From JAGVSR01 sp964589785 (GTDB lineage: Bacteria > Pseudomonadota > Alphaproteobacteria > Rhizobiales > Hyphomicrobiaceae), in NCBI GenBank assembly GCA_964589785.1, contig CAZPUQ010000001.1:62001-126000 (forward strand): a DNA stretch of 64,000 bases, given 5' to 3'. A model generated the notes under the pieces. It saw only the letters and a list, made by a program, of their open reading frames with translations, was not told where the DNA came from and did no database searches. A program made the position numbers and the translations under genes. This document shows, piece after piece, positions 1 through 8,525 of the stretch (position 1 is its first letter; the number at the start of each line of letters is the position of its first letter).

Positions 1-1083
1 GAGCGCTACAAGGCGATCGTCTGGATCAATGTCGCGCTCGTCTTCGCGGCGCTCGCCGTGCCGTTCGCGCATCGCTTGAGTGACATCGCAGGCGCGCTCA
101 TCATCGTCGTCTCGGAGTGGATTGCGCTGATTGCCTTCGCGATGCTGCTCGGCAACACGGCCGGCGTCCAGCTCCAGTATTTCGTCGGCGCGGCGGCTCC
201 GTTCGTGGTCCTCGGACTGAAGCGGCTGTGGCTCATCGTGCCCGTCATCCTCTCGGGCCTGGCGCTGCATCTCGCCGCCTGGTTCTGGTATCCGCCCGCG
301 CACGCGCTCATCAAGGCGGACCAGCAGGTGATCGACAGCATCTACGTGCAGGCGGCCATCACCACCGCCGGCCTCATCGCCGCCTCCGTCTACTACGCCT
401 TCCGGCTCGCCGAGAGCGCGAAGGCGGAGACCGACCGGCTTCTGCGCAACATCCTCCCCGATGCCGTCGTGGAGAGGCTGAAGGCGCGCCCCGACGATCC
501 CGTCTCCGATCAATTTGACGATGCCTCGGTCCTCTTTGCGGACATCTCCGGCTTCGTGGCGCTCGCCCGCACGCTCGGCGCCCGCCAGACCGTCGCGCTC
601 CTCAACGAGATCGTCACGGCGTTCGATGCGCTGGCGCGGGCGCACGGTGTGGAGAAGATCAAGACGATCGGCGACGCCTACATGGTTGCCTCGGGGGTGC
701 CCGAATGGCGCCACGACCATCTCCTGCGACTCGCGCGCATGGGGCTCGATATGCATCGCACGCTGGCGCGCATCGCGGCCGAGCAGGGCGTGGCGCTCGC
801 CATGCGCATCGGCATTGCGTCGGGGCCCGTGATGGCGGGCGTCATCGGCCGGCAGAAGTTCACCTACGACGTCTGGGGCGATGCGGTGAACCTCGCCGCC
901 CGGCTGGAGAATCTGTCCGTTCCGGGCCGTATCCTCGTGTGCACCCGGTGCAAGAGCATCCTGGAGCATGAGTTCGAGTTCGAGAGCCGCGGCCAGGTCG
1001 ACATCAAAGGCGTGGGCCTGCAGGAGACCTGGTTCCTCGTCGAGCCGTCCTCCGGTGGCGATGCGCGCCAGGCGGCGGCCTAG
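1..1083 (+). CDS. Class III adenylate/guanylate cyclase, membrane-anchored (5' end outside the window)
   Basis: Makes a cyclic nucleotide, most likely cAMP from ATP. The frame is open from base 1, so the start lies upstream; the GTG at 58 is only an internal codon. The visible N-terminal part has several hydrophobic stretches up to about base 420, followed by a short linker and a catalytic domain. That domain carries the class III signatures: FADISGF near 535-555 with a metal-binding Asp, KTIGDAYM near 661-684 with the second metal Asp, and VWGDAVNLAARLE near 871-909 with the transition-state Asn and Arg. All expected residues are present, so it should be active. It is convergent with the phosphatase gene, with only 10 bp between them. 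The adenylyl-cyclase reading is firm at family level. The upstream sensor part, and so the signal, cannot be seen. Confidence 0.93.
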   Translation, partial: ERYKAIVWINVALVFAALAVPFAHRLSDIAGALIIVVSEWIALIAFAMLLGNTAGVQLQYFVGAAAPFVVLGLKRLWLIVPVILSGLALHLAAWFWYPPAHALIKADQQVIDSIYVQAAITTAGLIAASVYYAFRLAESAKAETDRLLRNILPDAVVERLKARPDDPVSDQFDDASVLFADISGFVALARTLGARQTVALLNEIVTAFDALARAHGVEKIKTIGDAYMVASGVPEWRHDHLLRLARMGLDMHRTLARIAAEQGVALAMRIGIASGPVMAGVIGRQKFTYDVWGDAVNLAARLENLSVPGRILVCTRCKSILEHEFEFESRGQVDIKGVGLQETWFLVEPSSGGDARQAAA

Positions 1084-1093
1084 CTCGCCGGCC

Positions 1094-1561
1094 TCACACC
1101 GAGGGTCCGCCTTCGATGGCAAAGCGTGTCTTGATCTTGCCGAGCAGATCGTCGCGCAGCCGCCGGTAGGCGGCAAGCAGAGTGGCGCGATCGGCGCTGG
1201 CTGCGAGCAGCGACGGATCGAAGGTCGGCCAGTATTCGACGTCGGCCTTCATGATGCGCGTCAGCTCCACCGCGTGATGCTGCGCCTCAGGCGACAGCGT
1301 GATGATGGTGGAGAACGGGCGCCGATCGAGGTCGGCGAAGATGCGCGGCTCGTGATGCGTCACGTCGATGCCGATCTCGTCCATCACGGCCATGACGTAG
1401 GGGTCGGGGTGGCCCCGGCGCACGCCGGCCGAAAGCACGTCGAGGCGGGGACCGGCGAGCTGGTGGAGGATCGCGGCGGCCATGGGCGAGCGGACGGCAT
1501 TGAGGGTGCAGGCGAACAAGATGCGGGGTGGCGCCTCTGGGGGATCGGCCACCGCACTCAC
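1094..1561 (-). CDS. Low-molecular-weight protein-tyrosine-phosphatase / arsenate reductase-like protein
   Basis: 155 aa, LMW phosphatase fold. The P-loop CX5RS is visible as CTLNAVRS at about residues 17-24, close to the N-terminus as usual in the family. The later DPS (WPTFDPS) occupies the place of the catalytic-acid Asp loop. It starts with a GTG that overlaps the stop of the UPF0262 gene (GTGA), so the two are probably translationally coupled and belong to the hisD operon. Known of the family: protein tyrosine phosphatase or thioredoxin-coupled arsenate reductase. The sequence does not decide between them, and no other ars gene is nearby. Confidence 0.85.
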   Translation of the reverse strand: MSAVADPPEAPPRILFACTLNAVRSPMAAAILHQLAGPRLDVLSAGVRRGHPDPYVMAVMDEIGIDVTHHEPRIFADLDRRPFSTIITLSPEAQHHAVELTRIMKADVEYWPTFDPSLLAASADRATLLAAYRRLRDDLLGKIKTRFAIEGGPSV

Positions 1562-2055
1562 CCCTTCCAGTGCAACGCGGTGATGAGGGTGAAGAGGCGC
1601 CGGGCGGTGTCGAAGTCGAGCCGGATCTTGCCTTCGAGCCGCTCCTGCAGGAGGCGGCTGCCTTCGTCGTGCAGGCCGCGGCGGCCCACGTCGATCGCCT
1701 GGATGCGCGAGGGCTGGCCCGACCGGATCGCCTGATAATAGCTGTCGAGCACCTTGAAGTAGTCCTTGAGCAGGCGCTTCAGCGGCGTCATGGCGAGCAT
1801 GTGGACCGCCACCGTCTGCTCCGCTCCGTCGGGAAAGACCGACAGCACGAGCCGATCGTCGGCGATCGCGATGTCGAGCCGGTAGGGGCCCTTGTCCACG
1901 CCCTCGAGCGCGAAGGAGTTGCCGTCGAGGATGTCGAAGATCGCCACCTCGCGCTCGTGCTCGATGTTGGCGTTGCCGCGCGCGATCGAGGCTTCGTCGA
2001 TGTGGATCGAAGCGATGCGGTCGCGGTCGGCGGTTTCCGTCGTCGTGTCGCTCAT
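1558..2055 (-). CDS. UPF0262 family protein
   Basis: 165 aa, recognised as UPF0262, a family of unknown function restricted largely to alphaproteobacteria. The start was set at the ATG at 2055 (MSDTTTETAD), because the longer frame reads into hisD with unlikely Arg/Pro-rich composition. It lies 13 bp downstream of the hisD stop and overlaps the phosphatase start, so the order hisD-UPF0262-phosphatase reads as one transcript. No catalytic motif or membrane segment is visible. The middle of the protein (PLKRLLKDYF, then DSYYQAIRS) is the best conserved part as I remember the family. Confidence 0.85.
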   Translation of the reverse strand: MSDTTTETADRDRIASIHIDEASIARGNANIEHEREVAIFDILDGNSFALEGVDKGPYRLDIAIADDRLVLSVFPDGAEQTVAVHMLAMTPLKRLLKDYFKVLDSYYQAIRSGQPSRIQAIDVGRRGLHDEGSRLLQERLEGKIRLDFDTARRLFTLITALHWKG

Positions 2056-2068
2056 CGGCCGATCCTCG

Positions 2069-3361
2069 TCACTTGGCGAGCCGGATCTCGACGGAGCGGC
2101 GGTGCGCCTCGAGGCCTTCGGCACGCGCCAGCGCCATCGCGGCACCGGCAACGCGCTTGAGCGAGGCCGCGTCGAGCTTCAGGAGCGACGTGCGCTTCAT
2201 GAAGTCAAGGACGCCGAGCCCCGAGGAGAAGCGGGCGGAGCGCGCGGTCGGCAGTACGTGGTTGGAGCCGGCCACGTAGTCGCCGATGACCTCCGGCGTA
2301 TGCGCGCCGATGAAGATCGCGCCCGCGTTGCGGATCCGGGCCGCCAGATCCTCGCTGTCAGCGGTGGCGATTTCGAGATGCTCGGCGGCGATGCGGTCCG
2401 CCAGCGCCGGCGCCTCGTCGAAGGATTTGAGAATGATCAGGGCCCCGAACACGTTCCAGCTCTCGCCCGCGATGTTGCCGCGCGGGAGGGTGGCGAGCTG
2501 GCGGGCAACAGCGGCCTCGACGGACCTGGCAAAGCCCGCATCATCCGTCATCAGCACCGACTGGGCGGCCTTGTCGTGCTCGGCCTGGGCGAGAAGGTCG
2601 GCGGCGATCCACTCCGGATCGTTATCCCGGTCGGCGATGACGAGCACCTCCGAGGGTCCCGCGATGCTGTCGATGCCGACCGTGCCGAAAACCTGGCGCT
2701 TGGCGGCGGCGACGTAGGCATTGCCGGGGCCGACGATCTTCACGACCGGCCTGATGGTCTCGGTGCCGTAGGCAAGCGCCGCCACCGCCTGGGCGCCGCC
2801 GATCCGGTAGATCTCGGTGATGCCGCACAGGCGCGCGGCGGCGAGCACCAAGGGGTTCAGTTCGCCGCGCGGAGCGGGAACGACCATGACGATGCGCGGC
2901 ACGCCGGCAACGATGGCCGGAAGCGCATTCATGAGCACGGAGGAGGGGTAGGAAGCCAGTCCGCCGGGCACGTAGAGGCCGGCCGATTCAACCGCCGTCC
3001 ACCGGTCGCCGAGTTCTACGCCCGTCTCGTCCGTGTAACGCTCGCTCTCCGGCAACTGGCGCGCGTGGTGTGCACGGATGCGGTCGGCCGCGAACGAGAG
3101 CGCCGCAAGCGTCTCCTGCGAGCATTGCGCAATGGCCGCGTCGACCTCGGCTGCGGTCACCGCGAGGCCGGTCTTGGCAAGGTCGATGGCGTCGTACTTG
3201 TGCGACAGCTCGATCAGCGCCGTGTCGCCGCGTGCGCGCACGTCGGCGATGATGTCGCGCACCGCGAGGTCGACTTCCTCCGACACCTCACGCTTTTCCG
3301 CGAGGAACGCGGCGAAGGCCGCCTCGAAGCCGGGATCGGAGGTGAAGAGTGTCTTGGGCAT
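2069..3361 (-). CDS. hisD: Histidinol dehydrogenase
   Basis: 430 aa, full length for HisD. Catalyses the last two steps of histidine synthesis, L-histidinol to L-histidine with 2 NAD+, using a zinc ion, in the cytosol. Diagnostic stretches are ESAGLYVPGG, SSVLMNALPA, GPSEVLVIAD, LLAQAEHD (Gln and His zinc ligands) and GSNHVLPT (further zinc and catalytic His). The ATG at 3361 gives the usual N-terminus. It is the first clear member of the run hisD-UPF0262-phosphatase, with the DUF2948 gene 66 bp upstream on the same strand. The other his genes in this window (hisZ, hisG) lie about 8 kb away, so the pathway is scattered, as is common in this group. Confidence 0.97.
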   Translation of the reverse strand: MPKTLFTSDPGFEAAFAAFLAEKREVSEEVDLAVRDIIADVRARGDTALIELSHKYDAIDLAKTGLAVTAAEVDAAIAQCSQETLAALSFAADRIRAHHARQLPESERYTDETGVELGDRWTAVESAGLYVPGGLASYPSSVLMNALPAIVAGVPRIVMVVPAPRGELNPLVLAAARLCGITEIYRIGGAQAVAALAYGTETIRPVVKIVGPGNAYVAAAKRQVFGTVGIDSIAGPSEVLVIADRDNDPEWIAADLLAQAEHDKAAQSVLMTDDAGFARSVEAAVARQLATLPRGNIAGESWNVFGALIILKSFDEAPALADRIAAEHLEIATADSEDLAARIRNAGAIFIGAHTPEVIGDYVAGSNHVLPTARSARFSSGLGVLDFMKRTSLLKLDAASLKRVAGAAMALARAEGLEAHRRSVEIRLAK

Positions 3362-3427
3362 GACAGGTCCGAAGTGGGAAGTCTGGGACGGGGATGAGCA
3401 AGGCCGGAGGGCCGCGTTGTCGTAAGC

Positions 3428-3898
3428 CTATGGGGCTTCGTCGTCGGGATGCTGGGGCTTGGATTTCGTCGCCCACGCCGCGCCCAGATCCTTCAGCTCG
3501 GCCTCTAGGCACTCGACGTGCAGGCGGATGGCGCCGCCGCCCGCACACGCGATCGTCACGTAGCCACCGGGCGCGCCCGCCGGCTCGAAGCGGATGGCGA
3601 GGATGTTGAGCACCTGGCGTTTGTCGGCGGGGTCGATGCCGGTCAACTGCGCTCCCAGCACATGCTCGAAGCGCAGGCCGGTGCGGCGGCGGGTAAAGGG
3701 CCGCCGGCGGGCACGGGAAGCGGAAAGCGCATCGGTCCAGTCGAAGCGGTTGGCGATCGCCGCGAACCGGCGCTCGCGCCGAAGGTAGGCCATCTCGCCG
3801 ACGCTGATGACGGCATCCTGAAGGTGCGCGGAAACGACATCGAGGTCCTCGGTGTCGAAGGCGATGAGTTTCAGGCCCGGGCGGTCGTTTATGGTCAT
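3428..3898 (-). CDS. DUF2948 family protein
   Basis: 156 aa, matching DUF2948, a family of unknown function in Hyphomicrobiales. It begins MTINDRPGLKLIAFDTEDL and contains the typical RFDWTDAL segment near residue 52. No signal peptide, membrane helix or catalytic motif is visible. In many relatives the order is murA, DUF2948, hisD, UPF0262, phosphatase; here murA is separated from it by the helicase and META genes (3.2 kb). A same-strand frame upstream ends with an ATGA overlap at 3895-3898, but I do not consider that frame a gene. Confidence 0.85.
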   Translation of the reverse strand: MTINDRPGLKLIAFDTEDLDVVSAHLQDAVISVGEMAYLRRERRFAAIANRFDWTDALSASRARRRPFTRRRTGLRFEHVLGAQLTGIDPADKRQVLNILAIRFEPAGAPGGYVTIACAGGGAIRLHVECLEAELKDLGAAWATKSKPQHPDDEAP

Positions 3899-4134
3899 CG
3901 TCGCGTGCGTTTCGATTGCGGCTCCGGCAGCAGCGGGCCGTCAGTCAGAGTGAGACGACGGACCGACGGAATGCGGGAGCCGGAGCGAGGCCGCGGCCTC
4001 AGGTTCGCATCGGGGTGGCCATCGTAGAGTTGCCATGCGTCGCGTGCCTGCATTTTGTAGACACAGGGACTGATACTGGCGGCGGGGGGCCAGCGCAACC
4101 GCGCCCCCCGTCGCGCCTTCTCGTCTCGACCGGC

Positions 4135-5823
4135 TCAGGCGGTCCGAGTCGGAGCTCGGCGGCGATCGTCCGGACGCGGTCCGTGGGGCCGGGTACCGGG
4201 ACGCTTGGCCCCCTGGTTCAGGAACTTGACGCCTTCAAGACCCTTGCCGGTCGCGCCGGAGCGGTGCCCTTGGGCGGGATGATCGCCGGACCGGTGCTCG
4301 CCGTCGCGGTGTGCGCCGGGGTGGCGCGGCCGGCCCTCGCCGCCATGCGCCCGGCGGTCATGGCCATGCCCGTTATGCCCATTCCGGTCATGCCCATTCC
4401 GATCGTGTCCGTGTCGATCGGGTGCATGCCGGTCGCGCGCGTGCCTGTCAGTACCATGGCGACCCTGGCCGCCGCGGTCGTGGAGAGAACGCTCTTCGCT
4501 CGCGCGATCGCTGCGCTCTTCATGTCGCCGGCTCGGGTTTCCCCTTGCCTTGGTTGGCCGATCGCGTTGATCGCGGTTTTCGCGCAGGCCGGCTCCACGT
4601 CCCTCGCCGTGGCCGCGCGCGTGGCCCTGCCGAGGCCGACTCTGCGGACGCGGTTCGCGACGCTCGGGCCCGCTCTCGGCCGTCACGAGCGTCGTGTCGT
4701 TGCGCCGGTCGGTACACGGGATCTGCAAGCGCGTCAGGCGCTCGATGTCGCGCAGGTAGCCGCGCTCCTCGTCGTCGACGAGCGAGATCGCGATGCCTTC
4801 CGCGCCCGCCCGCGCGGTGCGGCCGATGCGGTGCACATAGCTCTCCGGGACGTTCGGGATCTCGTAGTTGATGACGTGCGAGACGGCATCGACGTCGATG
4901 CCGCGCGCGGCGATATCCGTCGCGATGAGGGCGCGGATCTTGCCGCTTTTGAAGCCGTTCATGGCCGCATCGCGCTGGGCCTGGCTCTTGTTGCCGTGGA
5001 TGGCAGCGACTCGGATGCCGGCCCCTTCCAGATGCCGGGCGACGCGGTCGGCGCCGCGCTTGGTGCGCGTGAACACGATCGTCCGGGTCAGCTCGTCTCT
5101 GGCGAACAGCTCCACGAGCAGCGCCCGCTTCTTCTGCTGCTCGATCAGGATCACCTCCTGCGCCACGCGGTCGGCCGTCTTGGCCACGGGCGTCACCGAG
5201 ACCTTCACAGGCTCCTTCAACAGCTCGGCAGCAAGTGCGCCGATCTCGTGCGGCATGGTGGCGGAGAAGAACAGGCTCTGGCGGCGATGCGAGAGCTTGG
5301 ACACGATCTGGCGCAGCGGCCGGATGAAGCCGAGGTCCATCATCTGGTCGGCCTCGTCGAGCACGAGGATCTCCGTCCCGTCCAGCACCACGTTGCGCTC
5401 GCCCATGTGGTCGAGGAGCCGGCCGGGCGTGGCCACGAGCACGTCGACGCCGCGGGAGAGCGCATCGCGCTGCGGCTTGTGGGCGACGCCGCCGAACACG
5501 ACGGCGACGGTGAGGCCCATGTGGCGGCCATAGGTGCGGAAGCTCTCCGCGATCTGGGTCGCAAGCTCGCGCGTGGGCGACAGGATGAGCGCGCGCGTGC
5601 CCTTGCGCAGCGCCGGCTGGCGGCCGGCGGCGAGGCGGTGCAGGATCGGCAGCGCGAAGGCCGCCGTCTTGCCGGTGCCGGTCTGGGCGATGCCGAGCAG
5701 GTCCCGGCCGGCCAGGATGGAGGGGATCGCCTGCGCCTGGATCGGCGTCGGCGTCGTGTAGCCTTCGGTATCGAGCGCCTTCAGAAGCAGCGGGTCGAGG
5801 CCGAGTTCGTCAAATTTCGTCAC
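4135..5823 (-). CDS. rhlE: DEAD-box RNA helicase, RhlE type, with His/Arg-rich tail
   Basis: 562 aa from a GTG at 5823 (VTKFDELGL), preceded by GAAAG. The longer frame to 5916 is rejected because it adds only Arg/Pro-rich sequence. ATP-dependent RNA unwinding, usually in ribosome assembly or mRNA decay. Motifs in order: Q-motif PTPIQAQAIP near 26-35, Walker A AQTGTGKT near 46-53, PTRELATQI, DEAD in VLDEADQMMDLGF, SATMP, and HRIGRTARAG. About the last 165 residues are a low-complexity tail rich in Arg, His, Gly and Asp with repeated HDRNG, longer and more His-rich than typical RhlE tails. Such basic tails usually bind RNA or promote condensates; the His content could also bind metal (inference). 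Promoters are expected in the 419 bp before the divergent META gene. Confidence 0.93.
   Translation of the reverse strand: MTKFDELGLDPLLLKALDTEGYTTPTPIQAQAIPSILAGRDLLGIAQTGTGKTAAFALPILHRLAAGRQPALRKGTRALILSPTRELATQIAESFRTYGRHMGLTVAVVFGGVAHKPQRDALSRGVDVLVATPGRLLDHMGERNVVLDGTEILVLDEADQMMDLGFIRPLRQIVSKLSHRRQSLFFSATMPHEIGALAAELLKEPVKVSVTPVAKTADRVAQEVILIEQQKKRALLVELFARDELTRTIVFTRTKRGADRVARHLEGAGIRVAAIHGNKSQAQRDAAMNGFKSGKIRALIATDIAARGIDVDAVSHVINYEIPNVPESYVHRIGRTARAGAEGIAISLVDDEERGYLRDIERLTRLQIPCTDRRNDTTLVTAESGPERREPRPQSRPRQGHARGHGEGRGAGLRENRDQRDRPTKARGNPSRRHEERSDRASEERSLHDRGGQGRHGTDRHARDRHAPDRHGHDRNGHDRNGHNGHGHDRRAHGGEGRPRHPGAHRDGEHRSGDHPAQGHRSGATGKGLEGVKFLNQGAKRPGTRPHGPRPDDRRRAPTRTA
4366..4425. repeat. 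Imperfect 15-bp tandem repeat inside the helicase tail
   Basis: Four consecutive 15-bp units (4366-4380, 4381-4395, 4396-4410, 4411-4425) that resemble ATTCCGGTCATGCCC. On the coding strand each unit gives a five-residue block of the type GHDRN. This in-frame codon repeat can grow or shrink by slippage without a frameshift. Confidence 0.8.
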
Positions 5824-6242
5824 AGATTTTCTTTCGGTTGCCCGCGTTGCCGGGCGCGCCGCGAGCCGTCCCAAAGGACGGGGCCGGGCGAGCCGAGCAT
5901 GGCGGGGGTGAAGCATCCCGAACCACCGCCGAAGACCCGTGTGGGCTGCGGCGGGTCAGGTCTTCAGGGCGCCCTGCGTGCCGGGGCGGCCGATGGAGGG
6001 GATCAGAGGCGCGGGCCGGAGGACCAAAAGGGCGCCAAGCGCCTGATGTCTCACGAAGTCCCGTCACGCAGCCGCGCGCCGATGGGCCGAATCCGAGCGA
6101 TCCGGACGCCGGCTTATCTCATGTTGCGCTGCAAAAAGCAAGTCCGGCTGGGCGCACGGGCGTTCCAGCTGCCGGCGCCACAAGAAAAACGCGATCCGAT
6201 CGCATGCGGAACGCCTCACTATATCGATCGAGGAGGATCAAG
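5824..6242. other. Intergenic region between divergent helicase and META genes
   Basis: Holds no gene I can support. Minus-strand frames here only extend the helicase upstream with Arg/Pro-rich sequence, and plus-strand frames are extensions of the META gene. It must hold both promoters. A strong ribosome binding site, AGGAGG at 6230-6235, precedes the META start with a spacing of about 7. Confidence 0.6.
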
Positions 6243-6665
6243 ATGTGGCGCGGCGTCGGCATGGCCCTGCTCGGATGGAGCGCGATGACGGCAGCGGCCG
6301 CAGAGGCTGCGGACGGCTCGATCCACGAGATCCGCTGGCTCATCGAGAGCGTGAAGGGCGCCGGGACGATTGACACCTCCAAGGCCTTCCTCACCATCGC
6401 GCCGGACGGCAAGGTGGCGACGACGATCGGCTGCAACCGGATGTCCTCGATGGCCAAGATCGACGGGACGGCGATCTCGTTCGGCCCCATCGCCGCTACC
6501 CGCATGGCCTGTCCGGAGCGCCTCATGCAGCAGGAGCAGCTTTACGGCGCGGCGCTCGCGGCCACGCGGTCCTTCACGATGAAGGGGACCATGCTCGTGT
6601 TCCTGGATGAGGCGGGGACGGAGGTGGCGGCTTTCGCCAACGGCGGCAAGCCGGCGCCGAAATAG
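6243..6665 (+). CDS. Secreted META-domain protein (HslJ/DUF306-like)
   Basis: 140 aa. The ATG at 6243 was chosen because AGGAGG lies just upstream and the protein then begins with a signal peptide (about residues 1-23, ending AEAAD). The rest matches a META domain: TIAPDGKVATTIGCNRMSS and the later MACPERLMQQEQLY, with two Cys (GCN and MAC) in the usual places. META proteins of this kind are periplasmic or lipid-anchored and are often linked to novobiocin resistance or envelope stress; the biochemical role is unknown. It stands alone on the plus strand between minus-strand genes. Confidence 0.88.
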   Translation: MWRGVGMALLGWSAMTAAAAEAADGSIHEIRWLIESVKGAGTIDTSKAFLTIAPDGKVATTIGCNRMSSMAKIDGTAISFGPIAATRMACPERLMQQEQLYGAALAATRSFTMKGTMLVFLDEAGTEVAAFANGGKPAPK

Positions 6666-6680
6666 CTTGGCCCGCCCGGA

Positions 6681-6968
6681 TCAGGTTGCGATGGCCCAGG
6701 CGATGAGGAGCCCGGCGGCGTAAGCGACGCTCACCGTCAGCGCCGCGTTCGCGACGCTTGCCAAGAGCAGCTTCGATTGCGCCGCGATCTCTCCCGATCG
6801 CGCATGGCGGGCGTAGATGGGCTCGTGCAGGTCGAGGGACAGGAGCACCAGCAGGACGGCGGCCACGCAGGGACCCCACAGGCTCGCCCCCAGGGCGCCG
6901 AACGAGCACGAGGCGACGACGGCAGCGTACCCGGCAACCTGGCCCATGCGTCCCACGGCGATCTCCAT
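6681..6968 (-). CDS. Small membrane protein, function unknown
   Basis: About 95 aa if it starts at the ATG at 6968 (MEIAVGRMGQ). The longer frame would overlap murA. Three hydrophobic segments are visible: AGYAAVVASCSFGALG, CVAAVLLVLLSLDL and, at the C-terminus, ALTVSVAYAAGLLIAW. It lies 101 bp downstream of murA on the same strand and may be its last cistron. No strong ribosome binding site precedes the chosen start, so the exact start is uncertain. I do not recognise a family. Confidence 0.55.
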   Translation of the reverse strand: MEIAVGRMGQVAGYAAVVASCSFGALGASLWGPCVAAVLLVLLSLDLHEPIYARHARSGEIAAQSKLLLASVANAALTVSVAYAAGLLIAWAIAT

Positions 6969-7069
6969 CGAATCAGGAACGCACACGCGGAAACGATGGC
7001 GCGAAACGCTGCCGGCGACAAGGCACGGCCATCCGCGCGCGGCCGCATCCCTTGCGTCGTTGACGGCGA

Positions 7070-8359
7070 TCAGCCGGACGACAGGCGCTCGATGCGCGCC
7101 CCGCACCGCGACAGCTTCTCCTCCAGCCGCTCGAAGCCGCGGTCGAGGTGATAGACGCGGTTGATGACCGTCTCGCCGTCCGCCATGAGGCCCGCGATAA
7201 CGAGGGAGACCGAGGCGCGCAGGTCGGTAGCCATCACCGGTGCGCCGCGCAGATGCTTGACGCCCTTGATCGTTGCCGTGTCGCCGTGGAGCTGGATGTC
7301 GGCGCCGAGCCGGGCCAGCTCCTGCACGTGCATGAATCGGTTCTCGAAGATCGTCTCGCGGATGACGCTCGTGCCGTGCGCGCGCGTCATCAGCGCCATG
7401 AGCTGGGCCTGGAGATCGGTGGGGAACCCAGGGAACGGCTGCGTCTCCACCGAAACTGGCTCGATCTCGCCGCCGTTGCGCGTGATGCGCAGCCCCGTGT
7501 CCGTCGGGGTGACGGCGGTGCCGGTCTGCGCCAGCACGTCGAGCGCGTTCTGAAGCAGTTCGGGCCGGGTGTGCTCGAGCACCACGTCGCCGCCCGTTGC
7601 CGCAACCGCCATGGCGAACGTCCCGGTCTCGATGCGGTCGGGAAGGACGGTATGGATCGCGCCGTCGAGGCGGTCGCGCCCCTGGATTCGCAGCGTGGAG
7701 GTGCCGATGCCGTCGATGAGAACGCCCATCTTGACGAGAAGGGCCGCGACGTCGCCGACCTCCGGTTCGCGGGCCGCGTTCTCGATCAGCGTCTCGCCCC
7801 TGGCGAGGGCCGCCGCGAGAAGGACGTTGTGGGTGGCGCCGACCGAGACTTTGGGGAAGATGATGTGGGCCCCGTGCAGGCCCTTGGGAGCCCGGGCGAT
7901 GACGTAGCCGCCGTCGATCTCGATCTCAGCGCCGAGCGCCTTGAGGCCCATGAGATGCAGATCGACCGGCCGCGTGCCGATGGCGCAGCCGCCGGGCAGC
8001 GAGACCCTGGCCTGCCGCATGCGCGCAATGATGGGACCCAGCACCCAGAAGCTCGCGCGCATGCGCGAGACCATTTCATAGGGCGCCGTCGTGTCGACGA
8101 TGTCGCGGGCGGTGAGATGGAACGTCTCGCCCTGCATGTTGGGCGAGGAGCGCTTGCCGTCGACGCCGAGGTCGGTGCCGTGATTGCGCAGGATGCGCGC
8201 CAGCAGGTTCACGTCGGCGAGGTTCGGAACGTTCTTCAGCGTTACGCGATCGGATGTGAGCAGGCTCGCGATCATGAGCGGAAGGGCCGCGTTCTTGGCG
8301 CCCGAGATCGGGATCGTGCCCTGAAGCCGCTCTCCGCCGACGAGTCTGATACGATCCAT
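7070..8359 (-). CDS. murA: UDP-N-acetylglucosamine 1-carboxyvinyltransferase
   Basis: 429 aa, full length. Transfers enolpyruvate from PEP to UDP-GlcNAc, the first committed step of peptidoglycan synthesis, in the cytosol. Starts MDRIRLVGGERLQGTI at 8359; the ISGAKNAAL motif follows at once. The catalytic Cys loop LPGGCAIGTRPVDLHL is intact, with Cys rather than the Asp of fosfomycin-resistant forms, so fosfomycin sensitivity of the enzyme is expected. It ends in the usual HLDRGFERLEEKLSRCGA. The longer frame upstream of 8359 is Pro/Ala-rich and overlaps a separate small gene. Relatives often carry murA directly upstream of DUF2948-hisD; here that link is broken. Confidence 0.97.
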   Translation of the reverse strand: MDRIRLVGGERLQGTIPISGAKNAALPLMIASLLTSDRVTLKNVPNLADVNLLARILRNHGTDLGVDGKRSSPNMQGETFHLTARDIVDTTAPYEMVSRMRASFWVLGPIIARMRQARVSLPGGCAIGTRPVDLHLMGLKALGAEIEIDGGYVIARAPKGLHGAHIIFPKVSVGATHNVLLAAALARGETLIENAAREPEVGDVAALLVKMGVLIDGIGTSTLRIQGRDRLDGAIHTVLPDRIETGTFAMAVAATGGDVVLEHTRPELLQNALDVLAQTGTAVTPTDTGLRITRNGGEIEPVSVETQPFPGFPTDLQAQLMALMTRAHGTSVIRETIFENRFMHVQELARLGADIQLHGDTATIKGVKHLRGAPVMATDLRASVSLVIAGLMADGETVINRVYHLDRGFERLEEKLSRCGARIERLSSG

Positions 8360-8525
8360 GGCTTGTCTTCTCGGGTTGCGACAGGTTGCGGGGGCGGCGG
8401 CGGGGTGGGCGACGGGGCGGGACTGGCGACTCGCGACAGGCCCCGCGATGATTAGTCTTGGAAGCGCCCGTCCAGCAAGGGAATGTCCAGCAAGGGGTGG
8501 CCGGTCCGGTGCGGCAGGGGTGGCC

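Noticed and set aside
3895..4098. A minus-strand frame of 67 codons whose stop overlaps the DUF2948 start (ATGA).
   Set aside because: The overlap suggests coupling, but there is no ribosome binding site before either ATG, the composition is Arg/Pro-rich, and no domain is visible.
4366..4425. Short regular repeats taken as a CRISPR-like array.
   Set aside because: The units are 15 bp, contiguous, in frame, and encode a repetitive protein tail; there are no spacers and no cas genes.
4135..5916. Helicase start at the ATG at 5916.
   Set aside because: The added 31 residues are Arg/Pro-rich filler, while the GTG at 5823 has GAAAG upstream and gives the usual RhlE N-terminus.
3916..6288. A 790-codon plus-strand frame opposite the helicase gene.
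   Set aside because: It is antisense to a clear DEAD-box helicase. Long open shadow frames are expected in GC-rich DNA.
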